From positions 124,001 to 188,000 of the forward strand of contig NZ_JAPJZH010000003.1 in the NCBI RefSeq assembly GCF_027889715.1: a stretch of DNA of 64,000 nt. Reading direction: 5' to 3'. The translations under genes and the position numbers were made by a program. Below the pieces are notes generated by a model, which saw only the letters and a program-made list of their open reading frames with translations, had not been told where the DNA came from and did no database searches. Below, piece by piece: positions 17,761 to 25,980 of this stretch. The DNA comes from Allohoeflea poritis. Its GTDB lineage: Bacteria > Pseudomonadota > Alphaproteobacteria > Rhizobiales > Rhizobiaceae. Positions within the stretch are counted from its first letter, which is position 1. Each line of letters opens with the position of its first letter.

Positions 17761-19032
17761 TTATTTTCCGGGCGCGTTGCGCGGCAGCCGGACCCGTATC
17801 GCCGATTTTTCCTGCGCGGGCGGAAGGATCGATACGGAACCGCCATGCGCCTTGGCGATCTGCTCGACCAGGGGCAGGCCGAGGCCGTAGCCGTCGACAT
17901 TCTGCCTGTCGGCGCCCCGGTAGAACGGCTGAAACACCTTTTCGCGATCCTTTTCGGGAATGCCCTGCCCGCTGTCGCGGACGGTCAGGGTGACCGCGTC
18001 ATCGTCTGCATCCATCTCGACGGTCACGGGCGGAACGCCGTGCTTGTGGGCGTTCTCGAGAAGATTTGCCAGCAGGCGGTGAAGCAGGCGCGGATCGCCC
18101 GTGATCTCGGGCACCCGGCCCGACATGCGGCAATCGTCAAAGCGTGCGCACTCCTCCGCGACCAGGGCAACGAGATCGACGGCCTGGTCCAGATTGACAT
18201 TGGCGCCCGCGTCCAGCCGGCTCATGAGCAGGATCTCGTCGATGAGGTTGTCGAGTTCAGCTATGTCCTGCTGCAGCGCCTGCCTGCGCTTCGGGTCCTG
18301 TTCGCCCTTCGACATTTCAAGGCCGAGCCGGATGCGCGAAAGCGGTGTGCGCAGCTCGTGCGACGCATTGGCGAGCAGCAGACGATGGGCGCCCACAAGC
18401 TTCTCGATTTTCTCGGCCGCCTCGTTGAAACTCTCCGCCAGCTTCGCCACCTCGTCGCGGCCACGCACCTCGACACGGGCGCTCAAATCGCCGGCGCCGA
18501 TCCGTTCGACACCGCGCTGGAGGATTTCCAGCCGCTTTGTCAGCCGCCGCACCAGAGGAAACGCCGCAAGGCCGACGCAGACCGCGACAAGCAACAGGGC
18601 CAGCAGCAAATCGCGCAACGGCTCGAACGGGCCGTCCTCTGCCGGAGCGGCAACCACCGACCGGCCGTCGGGCAGTTGCAGGGAAAAGGCCGGCCCTCCC
18701 GATGTACGCCGCCAGCCGCTGCGATCGCGATGACGGGCACGCAGGATTCTCGGCTCGCCATGGGCGGCGATGAGCCGTCCCTGCGGGTCGAACAGGCTGA
18801 TGTCGAGATCGAGTTCCCGGCCGAGCGAGCTGACAGCCGCCTGCTGCTCGCTATCCGGTGCATCGGCGGCAGGCAAGGCAAGCGCAACGAAACGGCCCGC
18901 AACGTCGAGGATGCGTCGCTCGTCGCCATCGCGACCGAATGCGTTCCACAAAATGCCCGACAGGATCGCCACCAGAACGAGGCTGGCGATCAGCGTCAGG
19001 TAGATCTGCAGATACAGCCGCCGCCTCAGCAT
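17761..19032 (-). CDS. Two-component sensor histidine kinase (CpxA/EnvZ-like)
   Basis: A 423-residue membrane kinase. One helix sits at residues about 7-28, a periplasmic domain of about 130 residues follows, then a second helix (LLLALLLVAVCVGLAAFPLV), a HAMP linker, and the H box NASHELRTPLSRIRLGLE near residue 227. The ATPase shows the N box LLANLLENAHKHG, G1 VRDSGQGIPEKD, F box VFQPFYRG and G2 GYGLGLPLVEQI. It phosphorylates the response regulator encoded 34 nt upstream. Two Spy/CpxP-like periplasmic genes in the same operon suggest envelope stress sensing. Confidence 0.92.
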   Translation of the reverse strand: MLRRRLYLQIYLTLIASLVLVAILSGILWNAFGRDGDERRILDVAGRFVALALPAADAPDSEQQAAVSSLGRELDLDISLFDPQGRLIAAHGEPRILRARHRDRSGWRRTSGGPAFSLQLPDGRSVVAAPAEDGPFEPLRDLLLALLLVAVCVGLAAFPLVRRLTKRLEILQRGVERIGAGDLSARVEVRGRDEVAKLAESFNEAAEKIEKLVGAHRLLLANASHELRTPLSRIRLGLEMSKGEQDPKRRQALQQDIAELDNLIDEILLMSRLDAGANVNLDQAVDLVALVAEECARFDDCRMSGRVPEITGDPRLLHRLLANLLENAHKHGVPPVTVEMDADDDAVTLTVRDSGQGIPEKDREKVFQPFYRGADRQNVDGYGLGLPLVEQIAKAHGGSVSILPPAQEKSAIRVRLPRNAPGK

Positions 19033-19066
19033 GCTCTGCGCCCCTCAGCCTGGGAACCGGACCGCA

Positions 19067-19753
19067 TCAGTCTTGCGACCGGGCAAACACATAGCCCGCT
19101 CCCCTCACGGTGATCAGCCGGCGTGGCTTGTTCGGGTCCTCCTCGATCTCGGCGCGGATACGAGAAACATGCACGTCAATCGACCGGTCGAAGGCGGCAA
19201 GATCCTCGCCCTTCAACGCATTCATGATGTAGTCGCGGCTGAGCACCCGGCCGGCGCTTCCGGCCATGATCTGCAACAGTTTGAACTGGTGCGGGGTCAG
19301 GCTGCAGATCCGCCCGCCCACACGCGCCTCCATGGCGTGCGCATCGATCTCCAGGCTGCCGAAACGCAGGATCTCCGCCGGCTCGTTGCCCCTGCCGCGA
19401 CGCAATATCGCGCGCAGCCGCGCCAGCAATTCGCGCGGCTCGAACGGTTTAGGGAGATAATCGTCGGCTCCGAGCTCAAGGCCGACAATGCGGTCCATCG
19501 GCTCACCCTTGGCTGTCAGCATCAGGATCGGCACCCGGTCATTCGCACGAATGGTGCGGCAAACCTCCAGACCGTCCGTGTCCGGCAGCATCAGATCGAG
19601 CAGCACGGCATCAAAACCACGCTGGCGCTGCAGGGCAATGCCTTCCGCGCCGGTTGCCGCGATCGTAACCGCAAAATCGGATTCGCCGAGATAGTCCCTG
19701 ACCATCTCGGCGAGCCGTGCATCGTCTTCAATAAGAAGAATCTGTTGGGTCAT
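19067..19753 (-). CDS. OmpR-family response regulator (CpxR-like)
   Basis: A 228-residue protein. The receiver domain has the acidic pair in LLIEDDARL, the phospho-acceptor in DAVLLDLMLPD (about residue 53), the threonine in LMLTAKGE and the lysine in ADDYLPKPF. The C-terminal winged helix has LTPHQFKLLQIMAG, SRDYIMNAL and SIDVHVSRIRAEIEEDP. It is encoded between the Spy-like gene and the kinase and probably binds the GTAAA-N5-GTAAA direct repeats found upstream of both Spy-like genes. Confidence 0.93.
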   Translation of the reverse strand: MTQQILLIEDDARLAEMVRDYLGESDFAVTIAATGAEGIALQRQRGFDAVLLDLMLPDTDGLEVCRTIRANDRVPILMLTAKGEPMDRIVGLELGADDYLPKPFEPRELLARLRAILRRGRGNEPAEILRFGSLEIDAHAMEARVGGRICSLTPHQFKLLQIMAGSAGRVLSRDYIMNALKGEDLAAFDRSIDVHVSRIRAEIEEDPNKPRRLITVRGAGYVFARSQD

Positions 19754-19778
19754 TCAAAATTTGTCGAGCAGACCGGTT

Positions 19779-20381
19779 TCAGTGGCGCCATCCGCCACGC
19801 ATCGACCGGAACTGATCCAACCGTTCCTTGATCGTATCGCGCTGCTCCGCGGTCAGCACCATGGAGACATCGGTCACAACGTTGACCCATTCTTTGCTGA
19901 TCTGATCGGCCTCCGCAAGCTTTTCGGCACGCAGTTCCTCAATCGCTGCGCGGTCGACCGTGGGAGAGGTCAGCAGTTCGGCGAACTCCTGGCCCGTGCC
20001 GCGCATCTCGCCGCGCAGGGTCTTCATGTTGATGGCCGCCGGCAGAACCAGAGCGACGATCTGTTCCTGCTGCTGCTCGGTCGCGTCGATCTCGATTGCC
20101 AGATGTTTGACCGCGCGCGTGATGTGCTTTTCGATTTCCGTATCGGACATTTCGGAGAAGTTCGGTCCGCGGCGGCGGTGTCCGCCCCAGGCCGCCTTGG
20201 TGAATTCAGCGCCGCCATCCGAAGTCAGCATACGGACATGCTGATAGGTCTTGCTGTCGGCCACGGCCTGAACGGTGAATATGCCGCCTGCCGCGATGCC
20301 TGCGCCGGCTATCAGCGCGATCGCCAGGCGGTTGCCTTTCGTGAAGCGGCCGGAGTTCGGATTTTGCTGCTCGTTGGACAT
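19779..20381 (-). CDS. Spy/CpxP-like periplasmic protein (LTXXQ motif), copy 1
   Basis: A 200-residue protein with a basic N-terminus and one hydrophobic segment (LAIALIAGAGIAAGGIFTVQA, residues about 19-40) that is either a signal peptide or an anchor. A charged helical periplasmic domain ends in VLTAEQRDTIKERLDQF, matching the LTXXQ motif of Spy and CpxP. Those proteins are periplasmic chaperones and, for CpxP, negative regulators of the sensor kinase. The ATG at 20381 has a very good AAAGGAG 7 nt upstream. It lies 25 nt before the response regulator. Confidence 0.8.
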   Translation of the reverse strand: MSNEQQNPNSGRFTKGNRLAIALIAGAGIAAGGIFTVQAVADSKTYQHVRMLTSDGGAEFTKAAWGGHRRRGPNFSEMSDTEIEKHITRAVKHLAIEIDATEQQQEQIVALVLPAAINMKTLRGEMRGTGQEFAELLTSPTVDRAAIEELRAEKLAEADQISKEWVNVVTDVSMVLTAEQRDTIKERLDQFRSMRGGWRH

Positions 20382-20474
20382 GTCTTGCTCCTTTGTTGTC
20401 GTCGCCACGGAGACCTTGCCTCGAGGCTTGTCATCAAATCTGGTGTGCTGAAGTTTCGCGGGCTTTTCCGCCAG

Positions 20475-20489
20475 GTAAAGAAATGTAAA
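20475..20489 (+). promoter_or_regulatory. CpxR-like direct-repeat box upstream of Spy-like gene 1
   Basis: GTAAA-N5-GTAAA (spacer GAAAT), exactly the form of the enterobacterial CpxR box. It lies 94 nt upstream of the Spy-like gene 1 start and 15 nt beyond the stop of Spy-like gene 2. On the minus strand the core is TTTACATTTCTTTAC, nearly the same as the second box at 21048-21062. Confidence 0.7.
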
Positions 20490-20504
20490 TTCCGCCCCGG
20501 CGGA

Positions 20505-20945
20505 TCAGTCCGCGCCGGTCAGGCGCGCCCGAAGGGCCTGGCGCTGCTGTTCCTGCAGCCTTTTGAACGTATCCATCTGGGCAGGCGACAGGATCGCCGC
20601 CACCTGTTTCTCGAACGCTGCACGGTTCTTCTTCATATCGCCGCGAACGGACAGCATCTTGCGCAATGGCGGGCGTTCTCCCGAAGCCGGATCGATCCCG
20701 TGTTTTTCGAGGATCGCCTTTGTCGCCTGCCCATGCTGCTGGAGGATCGGTATCAGCGCCTGGCGCTGTTGATCGCTCAAGTTCAGCTGATCGGCCATGG
20801 CCCTGATCTGTTCGGCAGCGGCCGGTCTGCCGGACGCCGCGTTTTCCTGCGCCGGCGCGGCGGTCGCGTAAAGAAGCAGCAGAAACAGGTAGAACCCGCC
20901 GAGAAAGATCAATCGGACTGTGTTGACTGGGGGTTTCTGGGTCAT
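20505..20945 (-). CDS. Spy/CpxP-like periplasmic protein, copy 2
   Basis: A 146-residue protein with a signal peptide (LIFLGGFYLFLLLLYATAAPA, cleavage near residue 33 at APA-QE) and a small all-helical, charged domain containing LSDQQRQALIPIL and LSPAQMDTFKRLQ, variants of the LTXXQ repeats of Spy/CpxP. It is the first gene of the four-gene spy2-spy1-RR-HK operon. I chose the ATG at 20945 because it places the signal peptide close to the N-terminus. Proposed role: periplasmic chaperone or modulator of the sensor kinase. Confidence 0.75.
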   Translation of the reverse strand: MTQKPPVNTVRLIFLGGFYLFLLLLYATAAPAQENAASGRPAAAEQIRAMADQLNLSDQQRQALIPILQQHGQATKAILEKHGIDPASGERPPLRKMLSVRGDMKKNRAAFEKQVAAILSPAQMDTFKRLQEQQRQALRARLTGAD

Positions 20946-21047
20946 GAGATTGCTTTCTGTGCGAAGGCCGGCGGATCGCCGGCGCAGTGTCCCGGATTTC
21001 ACAAAAGCAGTTCTATGCCGCCGCCGTTTCGGGCGTTTTTCGTCAAT

Positions 21048-21062
21048 GTAAAGTTATGTAAA
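21048..21062 (+). promoter_or_regulatory. CpxR-like direct-repeat box upstream of Spy-like gene 2
   Basis: GTAAA-N5-GTAAA (spacer GTTAT) lies 103 nt upstream of the Spy-like gene 2 start and next to the citrate-synthase-like stop. The minus-strand core TTTACATAACTTTAC differs from the box at 20475-20489 only in the two central spacer bases. Two copies at nearly equal distance from two related genes support a true operator for the OmpR-type regulator of the same operon. Confidence 0.72.
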
Positions 21063-21080
21063 GCCGGAGCGGCGGCCGGA

Positions 21081-22223
21081 CTATCCGCCTGTTTGCGCAC
21101 GCGGTCTGATCAGCCTGCCGCTGCGTCTCTGTTCGAATATATGCGCAAGCCAGCCCGCCATGCGTCCGACCGCAAAGATGCCAAGCGCCGCGCCCTCGAC
21201 AAGCCGCAGCCGGCGTTCCAGCATGGCAAGTGCAAAATCGAGGCTTGGATGGGAGCCGGTCCGCCGATGGACCTCCTCGACGATCCGCTGCCATCTGTCC
21301 GATATTCCGATATGGGTCAGAAGTTCTGCGGCACGCGGATCGCCGTCGGGATAGAGCGGATGGGAAAAGCCGGGCGGCGGCGTTCCGTCCGTTGCGACAT
21401 CCGGGACGCTTTGCCGAGCCCGACTTTCCACATCGTCCATCCAGCGCCGGCAGCGGGTCGTGATACCGCCATGACCGGTGCCGGACAGCGTTGAAAGACC
21501 GGCCAGCAATGCCGCCGGCAACGAGGCGCCGGCGGACGCAGCAACCCGTGCTGCGTAGGTCGACGCGTTGAGTTCGTGATCGGCACACAAGACCAGAGCG
21601 CGGCGCATGAGATCTGCGGCGGACGGATTATTGCACCACGCGCGTGACAGGAGCTGATGCATCGGCAAGTCCGGCCGGTCGCTCCCACTGGACGCGGCCA
21701 GCGCGGTCAATCGCATCAGTTCCCCGGCGCGCGGGCGACCATCTCCACCGCGCGAGCCAACGGCTTGCCGTGCCATCTCCAGCAGAATGCGATCGAAAGG
21801 CGTCCGCTCTTCCTTCATCGGCCGATCGGCAACGGAACTGTATGGGGAGCGCATGTGAACGCCCGCAAGCAGTATCAACGCCGCCTCAAGCGTGACGGTC
21901 CTCGACAGCACAACGGCGTCCTTCCCACGATAGTAAAAGCGGCCGTCGGCGATGCGGGTGATCTTTGAGGTGAGGATAGGCTCGCCCCAGTTGATGGTGG
22001 ATTCGGCGACAGCGCGGCGGGATCGGCCGCGCCGTTTTCGCGTGCTCAGAGATTCGATGTCGCGTCTGTCGTAGAGGCTGCGCCGGGCGTCGTCCGGATG
22101 CGCGATGGTCCGCACGAGCCCACGGCTGACATAGGCGTAGAGCGTGTCCCGGGAAATGCCGAGCATTGCGCATGCCTCAGGGGCCGTAACGGTGCAGAAA
22201 TCGCTGTCCGCCGGATTTTTCAT
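21081..22223 (-). CDS. Citrate synthase-like protein with N-terminal helix-turn-helix
   Basis: A 380-residue fusion. Residues about 10-70 form a MerR/excisionase-like HTH (CAMLGISRDTLYAYVSRGLV, then DDARRSLYDRRDIESL); the remainder is a citrate synthase fold with CADHELNASTYAARV (the catalytic histidine region) and a GTGHGGI segment. The usual GFGHRVY motif is GFSHPLYPDGDPRA, so normal citrate formation is doubtful. It may be a metabolite-sensing regulator that binds oxaloacetate or acyl-CoA. The ATG at 22223 begins right after a palindrome shared with the divergent CoA-transferase gene. Confidence 0.82.
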   Translation of the reverse strand: MKNPADSDFCTVTAPEACAMLGISRDTLYAYVSRGLVRTIAHPDDARRSLYDRRDIESLSTRKRRGRSRRAVAESTINWGEPILTSKITRIADGRFYYRGKDAVVLSRTVTLEAALILLAGVHMRSPYSSVADRPMKEERTPFDRILLEMARQAVGSRGGDGRPRAGELMRLTALAASSGSDRPDLPMHQLLSRAWCNNPSAADLMRRALVLCADHELNASTYAARVAASAGASLPAALLAGLSTLSGTGHGGITTRCRRWMDDVESRARQSVPDVATDGTPPPGFSHPLYPDGDPRAAELLTHIGISDRWQRIVEEVHRRTGSHPSLDFALAMLERRLRLVEGAALGIFAVGRMAGWLAHIFEQRRSGRLIRPRAQTGG

Positions 22224-22230
22224 ATTGATT

Positions 22231-22244
22231 ATCTTGATCAAGAT
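22231..22244. promoter_or_regulatory. 14-bp palindromic operator between the HTH-citrate synthase and CoA-transferase genes
   Basis: ATCTTGATCAAGAT is a perfect 14-bp palindrome 8 nt upstream of the HTH-citrate synthase ATG and 57 nt upstream of the divergent CoA-transferase ATG. Its position suits autorepression and divergent control by the HTH domain. Confidence 0.65.
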
Positions 22245-22300
22245 TGACCCGATGTCAAACCACCGGTCTATTGCGGCGCATCGACAGGAAAGGATCCGAA

Positions 22301-23665
22301 ATGTCTTTGATTGACACGATTGCACAGGCGTTTCCGGGCGAAAAAAAGGATCTTGCGCTGACAATAACGGGCGCTGGCGCCCTGCCATCCTGTTTCGCGG
22401 TCAGCGATCTGGCGGTTGCCGCTGTCGGCGTAGCGGCAAGCAAGCTTGCGCGGCTGGCGACGCCGGAGGACGAGCCACCGCCGGATGTCGCGGTCGATCG
22501 CAGGTTGGCTTCATTGTGGTTCGACATGACTTTGCGCCCGACCGGCTGGCAGATGCCCTCCCCCTGGGACCCTGTCGCCGGTGACTACCGCACTGCCGAC
22601 GGTTGGATCCGCCTGCACACGAACGCACCGCATCATCGGCGAGCCGCCCTGTCCGTCCTTGGCCCCGCCTCCGATCGCAAGGCACTCGAGCCCCTTGTCG
22701 CCGCGTGGAAGGCTGAGGAACTCGAAACGGCCATTGTCGCGGCGGGCGGCTGCGCCGCACAGATGCATAGTCTCCAGGGCTGGGCCGCGCATCCGCAGGG
22801 ATTGGCCGTTGCGAGGGAACCGCTGATTGACTGGAAGGATCATGGCGCTGGCGAAGCGGCGAAGCGCTCGCAAACACAAGGCCGGCCGCTCGAAGGTATA
22901 AGGGTGCTCGATCTGACGCGCGTGCTGGCCGGCCCGGTGGCCGGACGCTTCCTGGCCGCCTATGGCGCCGACGTTCTGCGCATCGATCCGCCAGACTGGG
23001 ACGAGCCCGGTGTCGTTCCGGAGGTCACGCTGGGAAAACGATGCGCCGGCCTTGACCTGAAATCCGCCGAAGACCGCTTGCGGTTCGAAAACCTGCTGGC
23101 AAAAGCCGATGTGTTCCTGCACGGCTACAGGCCGGGCGCGCTCGACAATCTGGGCTATCCACAGGAGGCTCGACGACACATCAATCCACGCCTGATCGAT
23201 GTGTGCCTCAACGCCTATGGCTGGTCGGGTCCCTGGTCCGGGCGGCGCGGTTTCGACAGTCTCGTGCAGATGAGCAGCGGCATTGCCGATCACGGCATGA
23301 AGGCTAATGATGCGGACAAGCCCGTTCCGCTTCCTGTTCAGGCGCTCGACCACGCGACCGGCTATCTGCTTGCCGCGGCCGTGCTGCACGCCCTGCATGA
23401 TCGCGATGTCAGCGGTCGCGTGGCCTCCGCACGCCTGTCGCTGGCACGGATGGCGCATCTGTTGAGCACCACGAAGCTGGCCGCTCCAGCTGGATCGATG
23501 GCGCCCGAAACGCCGGATGATCTCGATCCGACAATCGAGAAAACGGACTGGGGCCCTGCGCGGCGCGTGCGTTTTCCGCTGAAGATCGGCGGCATTGACC
23601 ACGCCTGGGACACCCCGGCGGGCCAATTGCGCGCAGCAGAGCCCGCATGGAGGGACAGGTCTTAG
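22301..23665 (+). CDS. Class III (CaiB/BaiF/Frc) CoA-transferase
   Basis: A 454-residue protein. The class III core begins at residue about 205 with LEGIRVLDLTRVLAGPVAGR and FLAAYGADVLRIDPP, followed by KRCAGLDLKSAEDR and the conserved RRGFDSLVQMSSGIAD segment whose aspartate corresponds to the family nucleophile. The N-terminal 200 residues are a less conserved domain seen in some long members. Such enzymes move CoA between carboxylic acids. The ATG at 22301 has AAAGGA about 6 nt upstream. It is divergent from the HTH-citrate synthase gene, which probably regulates it. Confidence 0.85.
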   Translation: MSLIDTIAQAFPGEKKDLALTITGAGALPSCFAVSDLAVAAVGVAASKLARLATPEDEPPPDVAVDRRLASLWFDMTLRPTGWQMPSPWDPVAGDYRTADGWIRLHTNAPHHRRAALSVLGPASDRKALEPLVAAWKAEELETAIVAAGGCAAQMHSLQGWAAHPQGLAVAREPLIDWKDHGAGEAAKRSQTQGRPLEGIRVLDLTRVLAGPVAGRFLAAYGADVLRIDPPDWDEPGVVPEVTLGKRCAGLDLKSAEDRLRFENLLAKADVFLHGYRPGALDNLGYPQEARRHINPRLIDVCLNAYGWSGPWSGRRGFDSLVQMSSGIADHGMKANDADKPVPLPVQALDHATGYLLAAAVLHALHDRDVSGRVASARLSLARMAHLLSTTKLAAPAGSMAPETPDDLDPTIEKTDWGPARRVRFPLKIGGIDHAWDTPAGQLRAAEPAWRDRS

Positions 23666-23751
23666 CGGACAGGACGGCGCCGCTTGCTCAATATTGACCG
23701 GCTCTTTACGCTGCTTCAGACGGTCGGAAACCATGCATCGCGGAGGAAACG

Positions 23752-24843
23752 ATGATCTGGCAAAACATGTCGCGGTATTGCCGCGCGGCTTTATTGATCA
23801 CGCCTTTGGTCTGTCTGAACCTGCCCTTTGCCGGCGGTGCGCGCAGCGAAACGCTGCCGGAACCGCTTTCGAAATTCAGCGATTGTGACGAATGTCCGGA
23901 GATGGTCGTTCTTCCCACCGGCACGTTCATGATGGGTGCGACCGACCAGGAACAAAAGGACATGTTTATCGGTTTCGTCCCCTCAGAGCATCCGGTCCGC
24001 GAAGTCAGCATCGGCTATCCGTTTGCAATCGGCCGGTTCGAAGTCACGACCGATCAATTCGCCGCCTATGTGCAGCAGACCGGCGCGCAGGTCGGTGGCA
24101 CCTGCGGCATCCGCCTGATGGAGAAGGGCAAGCTGGCAAAGAAATTTAGCGGGACCCGGCATCCCGACGACGGAAAGGTACCCACGGGACCGTTTTTCGT
24201 TTTCATTTCGGACGGCTCATTCGAACAGCCCGGCCTTCCTGTCACGGGCAACCAGCCGGCCGTTTGCGTTTCCCGGCTGGAGATTCAGGGATATCTGGAC
24301 TGGCTCAGCGAAAAGTCCGGCCGCAGCTATCGTCTCCCAAGCGAAGCCGAATGGGAATATGCGGCCCGGGCGGGAACCAGGACCGTCGGCTTCTGGGGCG
24401 ATGATCTCGGCAAAGCCTGCGACTACGCCAATTTCGGCGACCGCAATTCAGGCTATCAGGCCGGAATGGCCGCACCTTGCGGTGAAGCCATATCGCCGGA
24501 ATGGACGGCTGAGGTCGGCAGCTACAAGCCCAATGGCTGGGGCATCCATGACATGGCGGGCAATGTCCAGGAGCTCACTGCCGATTGCTGGTTCGACAGC
24601 TATGAAGGCGCGCCGACGGACGGTGCGCCACGACTGAAGAAGGATTGCTCCCTCTACGTCGCGCGCGGAGGCGATTATCAACTGTTGCACGTCTCGATGC
24701 GCGCCTCGGAAAGGCTGTTCTACGGCTACGTACCTGAATCGAACGCCGTGGAAGGACCGGATGCCGGCGACAATGGTCGCAGCAATGTCATGGGTTTCCG
24801 CGTCGTGGTGTCTCTGGACGATACCGCCTGGGACAAGCGCTGA
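23752..24843 (+). CDS. Exported SUMF1/formylglycine-generating-enzyme-like protein
   Basis: A 363-residue protein with a signal peptide (residues about 10-33, ending GGARS-ET) and an FGE-sulfatase domain: MVVLPTGTFMMGATDQE, FEVTTDQFAAYV, YRLPSEAEWEYAARAGT and VARGGDYQLLHVSMRASERL. The usual GNVWEW motif reads GNVQEL, and the catalytic cysteine pair of true formylglycine enzymes cannot be confirmed. It is therefore a periplasmic member of the broad SUMF1 fold, not necessarily a sulfatase activator. No sulfatase gene is nearby. GGAGG at 7 nt precedes the ATG. Confidence 0.82.
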   Translation: MIWQNMSRYCRAALLITPLVCLNLPFAGGARSETLPEPLSKFSDCDECPEMVVLPTGTFMMGATDQEQKDMFIGFVPSEHPVREVSIGYPFAIGRFEVTTDQFAAYVQQTGAQVGGTCGIRLMEKGKLAKKFSGTRHPDDGKVPTGPFFVFISDGSFEQPGLPVTGNQPAVCVSRLEIQGYLDWLSEKSGRSYRLPSEAEWEYAARAGTRTVGFWGDDLGKACDYANFGDRNSGYQAGMAAPCGEAISPEWTAEVGSYKPNGWGIHDMAGNVQELTADCWFDSYEGAPTDGAPRLKKDCSLYVARGGDYQLLHVSMRASERLFYGYVPESNAVEGPDAGDNGRSNVMGFRVVVSLDDTAWDKR

Positions 24844-24859
24844 GATCGGACTTGCGGTT

Positions 24860-25540
24860 TCACTCCGCAACGGCCGTGTAGTCGGGCGATCCGTCCCAGA
24901 TCAGCTTCCAGCGGGCGCCGGGACGCACGTTCTGAACGAGATGCGGATGAAAGGCGACGAGACAGGTGCCGCCCTTGCGCCGCGCCGAGGGGTAGATGAC
25001 GCCGCGAGCGCCATCTTTCCGTAACGCGGCAGCAAAGGCCTGCCCCTCCGGATAGGCGGTGTGCGGATCCTTGCCGAGACAGGCTGGATTGCCTTCCACC
25101 TCGCGCATGTCGTGAAAATCGCCTATGAAGGCGGCAAGAAGGCTCTGATAGACCGTTTGTTCTTCAAAAACGCCGATCGCGGCGAGTTCGCGCGTCTTGT
25201 GGAACGCCACCTCCTCAATCGCCGTCAGATCCTCGAACGCGCAATACCACGCGCCGCGGCTTTCATCGTTGAAGCGGTTGCCGCCGGCCCTCGTATAGGC
25301 AAAGGCGGCGTTGATATAGGACTGGCCCCAGACATTGAAAGCCAGCTCGCGCGGGTCGAGCGCCGGAAGGCCGGTGCTCTGCGCCTTCAGCCGGCGGTTC
25401 GTCAACCCCTCGATCTCGGCCAGGATCGCAAGCTCCTCGTCACCGTCGACAAGCGGCGCCAGAACGGGCGGCTTGTAATAGGCTGTGGGGACAAGGCGGA
25501 TGGTCGCCTGCTGGCAGATGGTCGTTTGCGGTGGTGTCAC
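24860..25540 (-). CDS. RES-domain toxin of a RES-Xre toxin-antitoxin pair
   Basis: A 226-residue protein with the RES domain. The arginine lies in GGNRFNDES, the glutamate in LTAIEEVAFHK and the serine in IYPSARRKGG, the three residues that name the family. Characterised RES toxins deplete or use NAD (ADP-ribosyltransferase fold). The start overlaps the antitoxin stop by 4 nt (ATGA), the standard coupled arrangement with the antitoxin first. Likely autoregulated by the complex at the operator upstream of the antitoxin. Confidence 0.88.
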   Translation of the reverse strand: MTPPQTTICQQATIRLVPTAYYKPPVLAPLVDGDEELAILAEIEGLTNRRLKAQSTGLPALDPRELAFNVWGQSYINAAFAYTRAGGNRFNDESRGAWYCAFEDLTAIEEVAFHKTRELAAIGVFEEQTVYQSLLAAFIGDFHDMREVEGNPACLGKDPHTAYPEGQAFAAALRKDGARGVIYPSARRKGGTCLVAFHPHLVQNVRPGARWKLIWDGSPDYTAVAE

Positions 25541-25980
25541 GCCCCACCCCGCAGGGCGTCGACATAGTTGCGCGTCTCCATGATCGCCGGCAGACCGCCC
25601 TCGATCATTGTTTCAATCGGCTCATGCCCGGCAAATAGCGGGCCGCTGTTGCGAAGGCCGATCCATCGGTCCGCCAGCGCATCGCTGAAATAAAGATGCA
25701 ATGCCTTGTAGAGGCCGGTTATGGCGCTGACGCGCATCAGCTGATCGCGGTTCAGCCGGCCGGACCACTGCCCGCTCTTCATGCGCGCCCAGGTGCGCGG
25801 ACTGACCGCGATAAGGTCCGCAGCGAGCCTGTTGTTGAGTTTCCAGGCAGCGACGATCCGCGCATAGGCCTTGGCGGCGACCGCCGCGACGCGGTCGTCG
25901 TCGTAGGCAGACAGGCCGGCTCCCGGTCCGGCGAAATCCTCCTGCACAGCCTGCAGTACCATATTCGGTTTCCTTGCCAT
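25537..25980 (-). CDS. Xre/MbcA/ParS-type antitoxin
   Basis: A 147-residue protein with an N-terminal DNA-binding helical region (AWKLNNRLAADLIAVSPRTW) and a C-terminal toxin-binding domain (LYKALHLYFSDALADRWIGL, then the ETMIEGGLPAIMETRNYVDALRG ending in parts) of the DUF2384/MbcA-ParS type. It neutralises the downstream RES toxin. Two starts are possible: ATG at 25980 and ATG at 25962. The second has AAGGA 8 nt upstream and may be the one used. An imperfect palindrome lies just upstream. Confidence 0.88.
   Translation of the reverse strand: MARKPNMVLQAVQEDFAGPGAGLSAYDDDRVAAVAAKAYARIVAAWKLNNRLAADLIAVSPRTWARMKSGQWSGRLNRDQLMRVSAITGLYKALHLYFSDALADRWIGLRNSGPLFAGHEPIETMIEGGLPAIMETRNYVDALRGGA

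Noticed and set aside
19761-21494. A 577-codon open frame on the plus strand
   Set aside because: It crosses several minus-strand genes and the two CpxR-like boxes; no family features.
22511-23734. A 407-codon open frame on the minus strand
   Set aside because: Antisense shadow of the CoA-transferase gene, which has clear family motifs on the plus strand.
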